This document shows, piece after piece, positions 1-11,013 of a DNA stretch of 64,000 bases. The notes beneath the pieces were generated by a model. It was not told where the DNA came from and searched no databases. It worked only from the letters and a program-made list of their open reading frames with translations. A program made the position numbers and the translations under genes. The stretch is from Zygnema cylindricum (lineage: Eukaryota; Streptophyta; Zygnematophyceae; Zygnematales; Zygnemataceae). How positions within the stretch are numbered: the stretch's first letter is position 1; each line of letters begins with the position of its first letter. The DNA is taken from the NCBI GenBank assembly GCA_037447655.1, contig JBBHKE010001460.1, positions 83,063 to 147,062 of the forward strand, read 5' to 3'.

Positions 1-242
1 ACTACCTAGTTTTATAGTGATGACCTTCACACGCGAGCTCTCGATGAAGCTCTACTATCTCGATTACCTACACCACCTGCCATGGAACCAGCTTTGTAGT
101 TTACCTACCTTTTTCTTTTTAGTACTCACAGATTCCCAATATTTCTTGAGGAACTGACTCCTAAACCATTACAGTATGGATTAAAAATTTTCCCGTCAAC
201 TTAATACCTTCTCGAATCTTACATACATACGTTTCTGCAGAA

Positions 243-392
243 TTATAGTAACCCGTCCACCACATCCATTAGCTCCATCATCTCGAAGTAGCTCTCGAGC
301 GCACACTTCCAGTAGTGATATTTTGATCCATCAAATATAGGTAGCCATGGGTGTGGGCCCATAACCTGTTGTCCATAGCCTATTTCAGCCAT
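243..392 (-). pseudogene. Cop2 copia Gag N-terminus, truncated
   Basis: The minus-strand reading frame starts MAEIGYGQQVMGPHPWLPIF and continues DGSKYHYWKCALESYFEMME to a TAA at 243-245, 49 residues in all. The motif 'LPIFDG..Y..W....E.Y' is typical of the N-terminal domain of plant copia Gag (UBN2/DUF4219 type). The first eight codons and two bases lie in the Cop2 LTR. The next codons overlap the primer binding site at 353-366. Downstream of the stop no frame is recognisable up to base 1. It is a broken 5' end of a retrotransposon, and the rest lies outside the window. Confidence 0.75.
353..366 (-). promoter_or_regulatory. Primer binding site of Cop2 (tRNA-iMet anticodon arm type)
   Basis: On the minus strand GGTTATGGGCCCAC follows the LTR end ...GGACAACA directly. 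It is complementary to the GUGGGCCCAUAACC anticodon arm of plant initiator tRNA-Met, as I recall that sequence, not to the tRNA 3' end. This indicates priming by a tRNA fragment cut in the anticodon region. Confidence 0.75.
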
Positions 393-1250
393 GGATTACT
401 CACGGAAACAACCACAGACTACCTCAAAAACAGCTGTGTTTCAGACAACACAGATTACTCCACAATAAACAGAATCACCTCAAACTGCACCAATGTTCAT
501 TATACCATATACAATGTAAACTCTAAAAGTTAAAGCCAAATCCATCAAGGCATGTAGAAGATATAAGCTCCAGAGTTTCCCAAAAATAGCTGACAGCTTC
601 ACAAACTAACCACTTAGACAGTTCACAGAATCTTACATAGATACAATGAAACTTCACACACATATAGATTCTATGTCATAGAATAACTCCACAAAGTTTC
701 ACATGAAAGAACCAAACAGAGTGATCACACCAACAGGTCAAAGATGCAGAAAACAGTTTGCCATTACTTTGATTAACTTGACTGCGATACATAAAATAAT
801 CTAAGTCCTGCAAGTTATACTCAGACTACTGAATGTACGGAGGCATACTAGCCGTACTGTATCTACTCTAATAAACTAATTAGTCAAAAGGACAAATCTC
901 TATTTTACAAAATATTTACACCGCACTCTTCGTATGCTAGAAACCAAGCTACCGCTAAGCAACTACTAAGCTACCACTACCGTACAATCATCATTACTTG
1001 AAATCTATCCTATTCATATTATCCGCAGCTGCGCTAGCTGCGCTGGCTGCGCTTGTCCGTACGGATCATAAAAATAGCCGCAGCTGCGTTGACTTAACTG
1101 CATCCGAGCTCCGCAGTACCGGCGACGCCTATTTTAATATTTTGTTTTGACATATCGCATCGCTTCGCGATCCGCCATCCATTTTTTAGTGCTTGTTCAC
1201 GCCACTTTAATTATATTCGTACGTTCGCTCCCGCACTCCGTGAATCTATT
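367..1250 (-). repeat. Cop2 LTR, truncated at its 5' side
   Basis: The end ...CTATGGACAACA and about 0.9 kb upstream on the minus strand match the complete Cop2 solo LTR at 3426-4693, including the stretch around 1140-1245 that matches 4470-4590. The first part of the LTR (TGTTGTTTTG...) is missing. The sequence passes instead into copia integrase at about 1250. A third copy lies at 22770-23303. Confidence 0.75.
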
Positions 1251-2142
1251 CGAGCCTCTATATTGAATAGCTCTACGTGAGAAATAGCTGGTTTTTTTCC
1301 AACCCATCTCTCATAAGGTACTTGTCCTTTCACAGCTAAAGTAAGGACTCTATTTTTAATGTAGTTAGCACTGTTCATGGCTTCTGCCCAAAACCTTTTT
1401 CCTATCTTCTTATCGGCCAACATGCTACGTACACTATCTCTAAGAGTCTGATTTAACCTCTTAGCTACCCCATTTTGTTCTAGATTTTTTGGTACAGTTT
1501 TTTGATGTTGAACTCCCTCATCCCTCAAGTATTCCTCAAATTGGTTAGAGGTGTTTACTCCCCCACTATCACTTATTATTCTCTTAATGGGGGCTACGTG
1601 CAACTTCTCATTCCATGCTTTATATTCTTTAAAATAAATAGGTGTTTCAGACTTTGATTTTAGGAAGTAAACTCTAGAGAATCTAGACCAGTCATCAGTG
1701 ATTGTCAACATAAACCTTTTCTCTCCAACGAGGGTACTTTTACCAGTCCCCAGATGTCTGTGTGGACCAGATCTAGTACTTTCTTACCTCTATTTGTGGC
1801 AGTTTTGGTAAAAGGAAGTCAGCGAGTCTTACCTTGGGCACATCCACTACAATCATCCATCATTTCATTTTCCCCAAACTCAATGCTTGCTACTACACCA
1901 AGCTTCTTCCTTTCCCTTAGCCTATCAAAGTGCACATGCCCCAACAGCTTATGCCAAATCATCAGGTTTGGGACACCAACATAGTAAGCATTTTTCTTTT
2001 TGGCTACCCTTATCTTTTGTGAAGTAGACTTCATCCCTATACTTAGCTCTAAAGACTCCCTTTCTGGTGAAGGTATCAAACTACATGTAATCTAACACAA
2101 ATGCATAGATAAGATTTTTGCTCGACTGAGGAATGTACAGTA
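1251..2142 (-). pseudogene. Cop1-c copia protease end, GAG-pre-integrase and integrase
   Basis: The minus strand shows the end of the protease region (YIPQSSKNLIYAFVLD, about 2080-2142), then the GAG-pre-integrase zinc motif (WHKLLGHVHFDRLRE ... CSGCAQGK) at 1819-1980. The integrase core runs to 1251 with TDDWSRFSRVYFLKSKSE, the second acidic position SDSGG (usually SDNGGEY) and a degraded third motif NLEQNGVAKRLNQ. Frames are broken near 1800. The integrase stops at KPAISHVELF where the Cop2 LTR begins. The upstream side is cut by insertion of Cop1-b at 2143. It is a dead fragment and the oldest layer of the nest. Confidence 0.8.
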
Positions 2143-3197
2143 TGTATCTCTTAGACCTCATTACGTCCTCAAAAAGGGCAACTTGCAAGAAGCCTTTAGG
2201 ATAACCCTGACCCCTTTGTGTTTCAGCAAGAATAAATATCACCCTGGCAAATAAAAACTCTAACTACCTTCACCCTTGTGAAGGCAAGACTCCCATGAGT
2301 CGATAGCAAAAAGAATATCTGAATTTGGTCTGTTGAGTAGTAAGTTATGGAGGGTCAAAGTTGACCTTTTGTATAGAAGCTCTCTTGGAGAGAGGGTTTT
2401 ATCTACAAATTTTTCTAAGTCATATCTCTCTCTAAAATTCTATCTACTGACGTACGGCACCAATCATATTACTATGTCGTACAGAAAGGTACTGGTGTCG
2501 ATATACTTTTTGTACAGACATTGTAGGACATTGCCAAAAAGTCGACACATGTCATATCCAGATTTGTTTCCGTAATCCTTGGAGATGCCAAAATCCAATG
2601 TCATGGTGCCACGTGTTATCCAATGTGGCGATGACCACAAACCACCGAAATCCTTTTCCGCGATCTCGGCATTTATTCTCGCCGTCCGATTAAATGCAAA
2701 TTTCAATCTTAGCCGTCATAAATAAATGCGCGCTATTCGTTTCGCTATTGAAACAAATGCGCGATACTTATTTCTTCTCTGTACCTTAATCCGTATTTTA
2801 TATAACCGAATCTATGTATCCAGTAAATAGTGACCGTTAAATGAATTAGTCGACGTGGAAACATTTATAGATTTATGTTACCCAACTCACTCTTAGACTA
2901 AACGGCTAAAGCTATCGCCTATCGGCAACTTAACGGAAGGTAGGTACCAGGTAAAATCCTGGTTTCGACAGGTACTCTTTTAGTAAATCAACTAATCTAC
3001 TACCCGTATATTAACTAATCTACTACCCGTAAATCTCTGGATAGCAAAGGCAACCATGGCTCTAGCTTCCTTTTCAACTTTCAGTGACTTTAACAAGTGT
3101 GGGAGTTGAAGAGAGGAGTTAGAGGCAGATTGCCTCGGCTTCTTTTCTACATCATATTTTAGACTTAGAAAATACTAAAAAACCATCAATTTCTACA
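2143..3197 (-). repeat. Cop1-b 3' LTR
   Basis: On the minus strand it runs from TGTAGAAATTG to GAGATACA (1055 bp). It shares with the Cop1-a LTRs the segments around 'TTTTAGTATTTTCTA', the tRNA-like box near 2900-2990, the GTAC-rich block near 2450-2530 and the final CTCTGAGGAC..-like end. A purine-rich tract (AAAATAATGGGAG) adjoins it at 3198-3212. Confidence 0.8.
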
Positions 3198-3425
3198 CTC
3201 CCATTATTTTCTAGTCACTCTTTAATTTCATACCTTCTACTTTCTCTCTAACAAAGCTGAGTCTTATGTCCATGTGTTTGGCTATAAAATGATGTTTAGG
3301 ATTGGCAGAATCTGCCTCATTATCAGTAAAAAAAATATGCACACCACTCTTAAGGTAACTAAGCTCACCAAGCAAAGACTTGACTCGCATCAATTCTTTT
3401 ACAGCAAAACAAGAGGCCATATACT
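3198..3425 (-). pseudogene. Cop1-b copia RNase H, C-terminal part
   Basis: Minus-strand residues YMASCFAVKELMRVKSLLGE, then NPKHHFIAKHMDIRLSFVRE, match the last part of copia RNase H. The expected CDNQAAIAI is degraded to TDNEADSA. The 5' continuation (…GDAPMRR…, the EAEYMAS start) lies at 4694 and above, on the other side of the Cop2 solo LTR. Confidence 0.8.
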
Positions 3426-4693
3426 TGTTGTCCATAGCCATTTTCAGCCATGGATTTACCCTCGGAAGCACCACAGACTACCCAAAAACAGCCTACTTTG
3501 AATCAACACAGAATTCTACAGAAATAATAAACCAAGCTGAAACTCTAAAGAGAGATATTTTTTAGGCTATTTAATGACCTCACAAAGTTTGAGACAAAAA
3601 TAATAAAAAGAGTGATCACATCATCTAGTCAAAGTTGCAGAAAAACAGTCTGCCAGAACTCTGATAAAACTGACAACTTCACAATAAATTTACACACAGA
3701 CCAGACACACAATAGGTCTGCAAATCTGTAGCAATGTATACAATAGAAGGAAGAACATACATGCAAAATTTCACATAATTTTGCCAACAGATCTGAGTGC
3801 AATACTCAGACAAAATTACCAAAAATGACCATAAACAGTTTTTGGTACAGAAAGTTCCCTATGTCTTAAAATGACTAAGTCCTACAAATGTAAACTAGAG
3901 CTCACTACTGAACGTACGGAGGCATACCAGCCGTACGCTATCTACCAGCTACCTCAATTAATGTTAGTATACCCGAATACTTCAAGGTATGTCAAAATGA
4001 GTAAAAGTACACTAATAACTAATTCACAAAAAGACAAAACAATGTTTTCCAAATATTTACACCGACAACAAAATCGTATGCTGAGTCATTGCGTGTAAGT
4101 CAACAAGACTCTACGAATCTCGTAAAACAATCCGAGCCGTCCAAAAATAGATATTGTATGATTGACGCAATTTCGCGTCACCACTACTTGAAAAATACCG
4201 GCGGCCTTTGTGCGCCGTCCGTCGCTCTTGTTCGGCACCCTCGATGTCGCGCCACGTGATCCCAAATTCCACTTGACGAAACGACGTCAAACCATCCAAA
4301 TTTGTCCGTACTGCAATTACGTACTTCGCCATAAATTACGCCTACCAATTTTAAGTACTCTTGTAAAATAAGATTCTTTGTACCGTCGCGTCCTTTTCTA
4401 TAAATGCCACTTGTCGCATTATGTTTCGTACGGGCGACGTACCATTTTAGTCTCTTCAAATATTTTACGTCGGATCGCGTCGCAATCCGCCGTCCATTTC
4501 TTAACGCATTCCGCGCCACTCATTTACTCCATCACGTCCCTTCAATTTTACTCATACATTTACTCCCCCAATCCACAAATCCATTCGAACCTCCATTTGT
4601 ATAACCACATTACTTTCGGTAATAACATACGCACGAAACGTCGCGTGCGCACAAAACGTGGCGTACGCACGAAACTACGTTTTCAAAACAACA
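3426..4693 (-). mobile_element. Cop2 solo LTR with 5-bp target duplication
   Basis: This 1268-bp element begins TGTTGTCC and ends CAAAACAACA on the plus strand (terminal TGTTGT/ACAACA). It is flanked by ATACT at 3421-3425 and again at 4694-4698. The related Cop1-d copy shows the empty site near 16660, with the same flanking coding sequence uninterrupted. On the minus strand it ends ATGGCTGAAAATGGC... CAACA, so it carries the first eight Gag codons. Long open frames inside it (4111-4725) are LTR sequence, not genes. Confidence 0.9.
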
Positions 4694-5884
4694 ATACTCA
4701 ACCTCCATGGTGGACTGAGCAATAACCTTTTGTTGTTTGCTACTCCAACAACAAGCCCCATCACCCATTTATAATACATATCTAGAAGTACATCTCCTCA
4801 TTGGAGCATCACCATATCTGGCATCACTCCAAGTAGTGATGTCAGTATTCTCCCCACCCAAATGCAACCATAGATCCCTAGTTCGTATCAAATATCTAAG
4901 GACTCTCTTAGCCACCTCCCAATCCCTCTTAGAGGGAGCATTTAGACTTCTATTCAACACTCCTACAACTGCGGCTAAATCCAGCCGGGTACAATTGATA
5001 AAATAGATTAGGCTTCCCACTACTTGCCTGTAAGGATTAGTCTGCATGAACTTCTGTTCTTCAAGACTTAATTCCTCGTCTAAGACTATGACTCCTTCTT
5101 CCTCACTACCCTCACTTCCCTTCTTTAACTTCATTGGAGTTGTACAACTATTAGCCTTATCCATCTCAAATTTTTCCAACATGTTCCCTATTGCTTCCTT
5201 TTGAGTAAATCTTATAATCTTTCTTTTTCGGTCTTTTTCTACTTGAATTCCCAAAATATATCTTGCCTCCCCCATATCTTTCATCTCAAATCTCCCTTTA
5301 AGATTGGTTTTCAGTTTATTAATTTTTCCCATTGATTTTCTTAAAACAAGCAATTCATCAACATAAATTGCAATAAAAATAACACCTTCTTTATTTTCAA
5401 AAACATAGATTGAGTGATCTGAGCTGATCCGAATTTATCCTAGACCGGTAAAAAACTCATCAAGCTTCTTATTCCACTGTCGAGGCGCCTGTTTCAAACC
5501 ATAAAGAGATTTAATTAGCCGGCATACCTTACTCTCCTCTCCTTCCTCCACAAATCCTTTGGGTTGTCGCATGAAGATCTCCTCTTCCAATTCTCTATGC
5601 AAAAAGGTTGTCTTGATGTCCATCTGGTGCACCTCCATGTCTTCCGCTGCTGCCAGACTGAGAAGTATGCGGACGGAGGGAAATCAGACGACCAGGGCAA
5701 AGGTTTCCTCGTAGTCAATTCCTTCTTTCTGTGTAAATCCTTTTGCCACTAACCGGGCTTTGTAACGCTCAATGGTGTTATCTGGGTTCAGTTTTAATTT
5801 GAACACCCACTTACAACTGATTTGTTTTTGGTTAGGTAGACAATCCACCAACTCCCAAGAATCGGCGGCCATAATTGAGGCCAT
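4694..5884 (-). pseudogene. Cop1-b copia reverse transcriptase and RNase H start
   Basis: Minus strand, from high to low coordinates: [20 protein letters not shown] (5684-5884), then MEVHQMDIKTTFLHRELEEE and LYGLKQAPRQWNKKLDEFF (5435-5638). After these come KGRFEMKDMGEARYILGIQV and RYLIRTRDLWLHLGGENTDI (4769-5353), then the EAEY start of RNase H at 4699. These are conserved copia RT blocks. The YVDDLLVL catalytic segment falls near 5350-5380, where the frame is broken. At least three frameshifts make it non-functional. Confidence 0.85.
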
Positions 5885-6812
5885 CTCCTCATTGATGGCT
5901 GTCTTCCACCGGTTTCTTTATGGACAAGTCATCGCCTCTCCAGAAGTCTGAGGTTCATCTTGATGAGATAGTTTTGTTACTTGTTATTAACCTGTTTTTC
6001 TTGCAACCTTTTGCAACTCCTCCTTCCTCCCTCAGAATTTGTGGCCGGAATAGATGGTTCTCGTGGGTTTTTTTGAACAATCTCGGCTTCTCCCTTGTCA
6101 TTTCATTCTGAATCAATTTCCACCACGTCTTCGACTTCGGGTATAGTTGTCACAGGAGTTTCGGAGCCGAGTCCTTTTTGGTCTGATTTGTACCTGTAAG
6201 AATGTCATCTTCTATGAAACATGGATAGTTAGGAAGGTCAAAGTCATCAGATTTTTTTTACTCAAATATGATTTTTATGACTTTGTATATTTGAAAGGAT
6301 CCACAGACTTTTCATCATCCATAACTACTAGATGCTTTACTAAGATTATATCTTCCATTTTTAGATTATAGATTCTATATCCTTTAAGATCCTCATCATA
6401 TCTAGCTTCCAATTAGACTGATATGTATCTAGACTGAACACTTGACAACGAAAATCTTTAAGTGAGATGTGTTTGGTTTCCGACTGGTCCATCTCTCATA
6501 AGGTGTTTTACCTTTTATAGCTGAAGTAAGAACTCTATTTTTGAGATAATTTGCACAGTTCATTGCTTCTGCCCAAACCTTTTTCCTATCTTCTTATCCG
6601 ACAACATACTTCTAGCACTAACACTTAGTGTCCTATTTAATCTTTAAGCTTCCCCATTCTGTTACGGGTTTTCCTGAACTCTCTTTTTGTGTTGAACTCC
6701 ATCTTGTTTCCAAAAATCCTCAAACAGGGTAGAAGTATACTCTCCACCATTGTCACTCCTTACTATCTTGATTGGAGTTTCATGAAGTTTTTCGCTCCAT
6801 GATTTATATTGA
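5885..6812 (-). pseudogene. Cop1-b integrase C-terminus and linker, heavily decayed
   Basis: Comparison with the intact minus frame of Cop1-d (18109-19203) shows the same order here without long open frames. The linker lies at about 5900-6250. The 'KMEDIILVKHLVV'-like block is at about 6290-6370. The 'NCANYLKNRVLTS' and 'SDNGGEYTS' blocks are at about 6480-6780. At about 6812 the sequence jumps from the protease/pre-integrase side directly to 'QYKSWSEK', a deletion of roughly 0.4 kb removing the zinc-binding domain and the first catalytic Asp. Confidence 0.7.
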
Positions 6813-7981
6813 AATTAACTTCTTCCTCAAAACTAGCAATAAAGACTCATTTCTTAGTGCTAGTATCAAAAGCCTTATCATCTAATACAGACGTAGAGAT
6901 AAGGTTTTAGTTCAGCTCCGGAATAAACAATACATTGGAGAAAGTAACTATGGATGTCTTTCCTTTTACTAACACTTTCAGATCTACCGATCCTACAAGA
7001 GTAGTAGTGACTATCCTCCCATCCTCGTACTCTATCTCTGCGGTGGGAATCTTTCTTATCTTAGTGAACAGGTATTTATCCTTACACATGTGCATGGAGG
7101 CACATGAATCTACAATCCAGCTTGCTCCACCTTTCGATCCACCAAAAGCACATTTTGCTTTCGTGGAATTTCGACCTCGTTTGTTGCCTCCAACTCCTCA
7201 TCCAATAGGAGCTCATCATCCTCGTCTTCAAATTCCACCTCATATACCTGTGTCACAATGGCCTTTTTCTTTCTCTCGCGGTTCTCCCGTCTACCCCTCC
7301 TTTAACCAAAGCTCGGTTAGGTATGTGCACTCCGCCATGTAGTGCCCTGGTTTCTTACAAAAATTGCACAAACCCTTGGTAGTCCTTATTCTGAACTCCT
7401 CAGCCTGATTTTTTTTCCCCCTCCTCTCGAGTATTTCTGACCTGTTTCCTGGAATCATTGTTCCTCCAATCGGTCCTAGGTGCCAAGGCCTTCCCACTCT
7501 TTCCTCCCCTTCGGATCTCAATTGTATTCTCACAAACGAGAATCATCCCTACCACTGATTTCCTAATCGACCTTGAGTCAGCGAAGTCCTGCCCACGGTT
7601 GACTATGTTCTCAAACTCATCGGGTAACTTCATCAGTAAACAGTTAACCTTTTCCTTTTCACTAAATACTTTTCTAGCACTCTCTAGCTGCATGTAGAAA
7701 GTAGCAAGCTCATTGCAAAAATCCAACATCTTCCCCCTTTTGTATACATACTCCTTAATTTTTTGATCAACCAACTGTTGTTGCTGAATCGTACCACTTT
7801 GGTACATCTCTATGAGAGCCACCCAAAGATCCGATGACCTCTCTACCTAGAAATGAGGAGATGCAAGCCCTTGAGTAAGATGGCAGAGGATAAAGTGCTT
7901 AGCCGCCATATTGTTGTAGTCCCAGGTATCGATATCATTCTCCTCGTTCCTCGGAATAGGTGACCTAAATTCCAAACCAGT
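6813..7981 (-). pseudogene. Cop1-b Gag and protease
   Basis: The minus strand encodes the Gag middle domain (SDLWVALIEMYQSGTIQQQQ, then KLPDEFENIVNRGQ) at 7400-7900. The zinc knuckle CNFCKKPGHYMAEC (CX2CX4HX4C) is near 7330-7370. The retropepsin region contains VDSCASMHMC (near 7085-7125) and 6907-7095 encodes the protease body. The usual D-S-G triad is D-S-C here. Frameshifts separate the blocks. Gag is cut at 7977-7981 by the Cop1-a insertion and resumes at 15463. Confidence 0.8.
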
Positions 7982-8997
7982 TGTAGATATTAAAGGATAT
8001 TTTAGTATTTTCTAGGTTTTGTAAAATGCAGAAAAGAAGTAGAGGCAGTGTGCCTCTAACTCCTCTCTCCAGCTCCCACACTTGTCGCAGTCATTGAAAG
8101 GTAGAGAGGGAGATAGAGCCATGGCCGCCTATGCTATCCAGACGAGGACAGACATTAGATTAGTAGATTTACCAAAATAGTTATTGACGGCCCGGGATTT
8201 AAACCTGGTACCTACCGTCCGTCAAAGTTGCTTGTAGCCGATAGACTTAGCCAATTAGATTAGAATCAAGGTTATACGATATAGGGTTTGATAAATAGAT
8301 AAACCTCTACACGTAGGCTATTTCATTTAACGGGATATTTGGACATAGAAAACATTTGTAATGTACGCATACGGAATATCCGAAACGGAAACTGCGCAAA
8401 TTGTTTCGAAAGCGAAACAAATATCGCACAAGTATTTATGACGGCTACGATTCAAATCCGTTTTAATCAGACTGCCGCGAAGCATGTCGAGATCGTGGAA
8501 TAGTTTTTCGGTGGTTTGCGGTCAATGTTATATCGAATGACACGTGGCACTACATCTTCGGGGATTACTGGAACCAATCCAAAAATAAAATGTGTTGACT
8601 TGTTGGCCATGTTGTACAATGGCAGTACAGAAAGTACATCGACACCTGTACCTTTCAGTACGATACAGTATTATGATTGGTGCCGTACTTCGGTAGATAG
8701 AGTTTTAGAGAGAGATAGGACTAAGAAAAATTTCATAGATTAGACCCTTTCTCCCAGAGAGCTTCTGTACAAAAGGTGAGCTTTAACCCTTTATAACTTA
8801 CTGCTCAGGGGAGAAAATTCAAAGATTCTTTTTGCTATCGACTCACGGGAGTCTTGCCTTCAAAGGGGTGAAGGTGGTCAGGTTTTTTTCTGCCAGGGTG
8901 GTATTTATTCTTGCTGAAACACAAAGGGGTCAAGGTTATCCTAGAGGCTTCGTGTGAGCTGCCTACTCTGAGGACCTATGGAGGTCTCAAAGTTACA
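7982..8997 (+). repeat. Cop1-a 5' LTR
   Basis: Starts TGTAGATATTAAAG and ends ...CTCAAAGTTACA (1016 bp). It contains an antisense tRNA-like unit at 8183-8262, a GTAC-rich segment at 8610-8690 and the Gag start codon at 8978-8980, 20 bases before its end. It matches the 3' LTR at 14428-15462 over its full length with scattered differences, so the insertion is not very recent. Confidence 0.9.
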
Positions 8998-9950
8998 GGT
9001 TATTGGCCCACCATCTAGGGTGCCCATATTCCATAGAGCTGGCTTTATATACTTGGAAAGTATGATGACACGAGCTCTATGTGAGAAACGGTTTTGGGGA
9101 ATACTGAGTGGACGGGTGAGGCGTCCATCCAGTCTTGGGATACCTCCAGGGTTTACAGGAGGCAGATTCACTTGAGATGCAGATTCATCTTCAACAGAGG
9201 AGACAAAGGAAGGAGAGGTGGTGGACAAAGGAAAGGAGAAGGAGACGGTCACACCAATAGCAACCGGTTCGGCATTTATGTCACCTATTCTAAGGAACGA
9301 GGAGAATGATATCGATACCTGGGAATACAACAATATGGCGGCTAAGCACTTTATCCTCTACCATCTTACTCAAGGGCTTGCATCTCCTCATTTGCAGGTA
9401 GAGAGGTCATCGGATCTTTGGGTGGCTCTCATAGAGATGTACCAAAGTGGTACGATTCAGCAACAACAGTTGGCTGATCAAAAAATTAAGGAATATGTAT
9501 ACAAAAGGGGGAAGATGTTGGATTTTTGCAATGAGATTGCTACTTTTTACATGCAGCTAGAGAGTACTGGAAAGGTATTTAGTGAAAAGGAAAAGGTTAA
9601 CTGTTTATTGATGAAGTTACCCGATGAGTTTGAGAACATAGTCAACCGTGGGCAGGACTTGGCGGACTCAAGGTCGATTTGGAATTCAGTGGTAGGGATG
9701 ATTCTCGTTTGTGAGAATACAATTGAGATCCGAAGGGGAGGAAAGAGTGGGAAGGCCTTGGCACCTAGGACTGATTGGAGGAACAATGATTCCCGGAAAC
9801 AGGTCGGAAATACTCGAGGGGAGGGGCAAAAAAAATCAGGCTGAGGAGTTCAGAATAAGGACTACCAAGGGTTTATGCAATTTTTGTGAGAAACCAGGGC
9901 ACTATATGGCGGAGTGCTCATATCTAACCGAGCTTTGGTTAAAGGAGGGG
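8978..9950 (+). pseudogene. Cop1-a Gag
   Basis: Translation starts inside the 5' LTR: MEVSKLQVIGPPSRVPIF. One in-frame stop is at 9173-9175, and the same frame then runs 9218-9844 through SDLWVALIEMYQSGTIQQQQ and KLPDEFENIVNRGQ (Gag UBN2 domain). A frameshift near 9830 leads to the zinc knuckle CNFCEKPGHYMAEC (9875-9920, CX2CX4HX4C). Gag would package the element RNA in cytoplasmic particles. One stop and one frameshift make this copy defective. Confidence 0.85.
8998..9012 (+). promoter_or_regulatory. Cop1-a primer binding site (tRNA-iMet anticodon arm type)
   Basis: GGTTATTGGCCCACC directly follows the LTR end. It differs by one base from the reverse complement of the plant initiator tRNA-Met anticodon arm (GGTTATGGGCCCACC). 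It is read in frame as part of Gag (Q-V-I-G-P-P). Confidence 0.75.
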
Positions 9951-9987
9951 TAGACGGGAGAACCGCGAGAGAAAGAAAAAGGCCCTT

Positions 9988-11013
9988 GTGACACAGGTAC
10001 ATGAGGTGGAATTTGAAGACGAGGATGATGAGCTCTTATTGGATGAGGAGTTGGAGGCAACAAACGAGGTCGAAATTCCACGAAAGCAAAAATGTGCTTT
10101 CGGAGGATCGAAAGGTGGAGCAAGCTGGATTGTAGATTCATGTGCCTCCATGCACATGTGTAAGGATAAATACCTGTTCACTAAGATAAGAAAGATTCCC
10201 ACCGTAGAGAAAGAGTACGAGGATGGGAGGATAGTCACTACTACTCTTGTAGGATCGGTAGATCTGAAAGTGTTAGTAAAAGGAAAGACATCCATAGTTA
10301 CATTCTCCAATGTATTGTTTATTCCGGAGCTGAACAAAAACCTTATCTCTACATCAGTATTAGATGATAAGGGTTTTTTCACTAGCACTAGGGAAGGAGT
10401 CTTTACTGCTAGTTTTGAGGAGGATGTCTATTTCATTGCTGAGAAAGGTAGCCATGGGATGTTTAGGCTGATCTTAAGTAATGAAACGAAGAAACTTTAT
10501 TATGCTGGTGTTCATGATATTATGATGTGGCATAAGAGGCTTGGGCATGTGAATCTAGATAAGTTAAGAGAGATGAAAAAGATGGGAGTGGTGGAAGGGA
10601 TTCAGTTCAGTGAGAGTGATGATATAAGTGATTGTAGTGGGTGTGCTCAAGGTAAAGCACACAGATTACCCTTTCCAAAAACAGCCACCTACAAGGGAGA
10701 AAAACTTCTAGATCTAGTACACACAGATATTTGGGGACCGGCTAGAGTGCCCTCACCGGGGGGGAAGAGATTTATGATGACTATAACTGATGATTGGTCT
10801 CGGTATTCCCGAGTATATTTTTTAAAAACAAGTCAGAGGCTGAGGACTGTTTTAGACAATATAAAGCATGGAGCGAAAAACTCCATGAAACTCCAATCAA
10901 GAGAGTAAGGAGTGACAATGGTGGAGAGTATACTTCTAACCAGTTTGAGGATTTTTTGAGGGAAGATGGGGTTCAACACCAAAAGACAGTGCCAGAAAAT
11001 ACTAATAAAACCA
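9988..11013 (+). pseudogene. Cop1-a protease and integrase, first part
   Basis: The open frame 9988-10908 holds an acidic linker and the retropepsin site WIVDSCASMHMC (D-S-C in place of D-S-G). The body FSNVLFIPELNKNLISTSVL follows, then the pre-integrase zinc site WHKRLGHVNLDKLRE ... CSGCAQGKAH. Integrase begins DLVHTDIWGPARVPSPGG and TITDDWSRYSRVYF. A frameshift near 10830 shifts it to 10794-11013 (KRVRSDNGGEYTSNQFEDF, HQKTVPEN). The frame then runs into a misplaced gag copy at 11014. The third catalytic Glu region is missing here and supplied by the second integrase segment from 11736. Confidence 0.85.

Noticed and set aside
4111-4725. Three overlapping open frames of 66-115 codons
   Set aside because: They lie entirely in the Cop2 solo LTR and are not kept in the copy at 367-1250.
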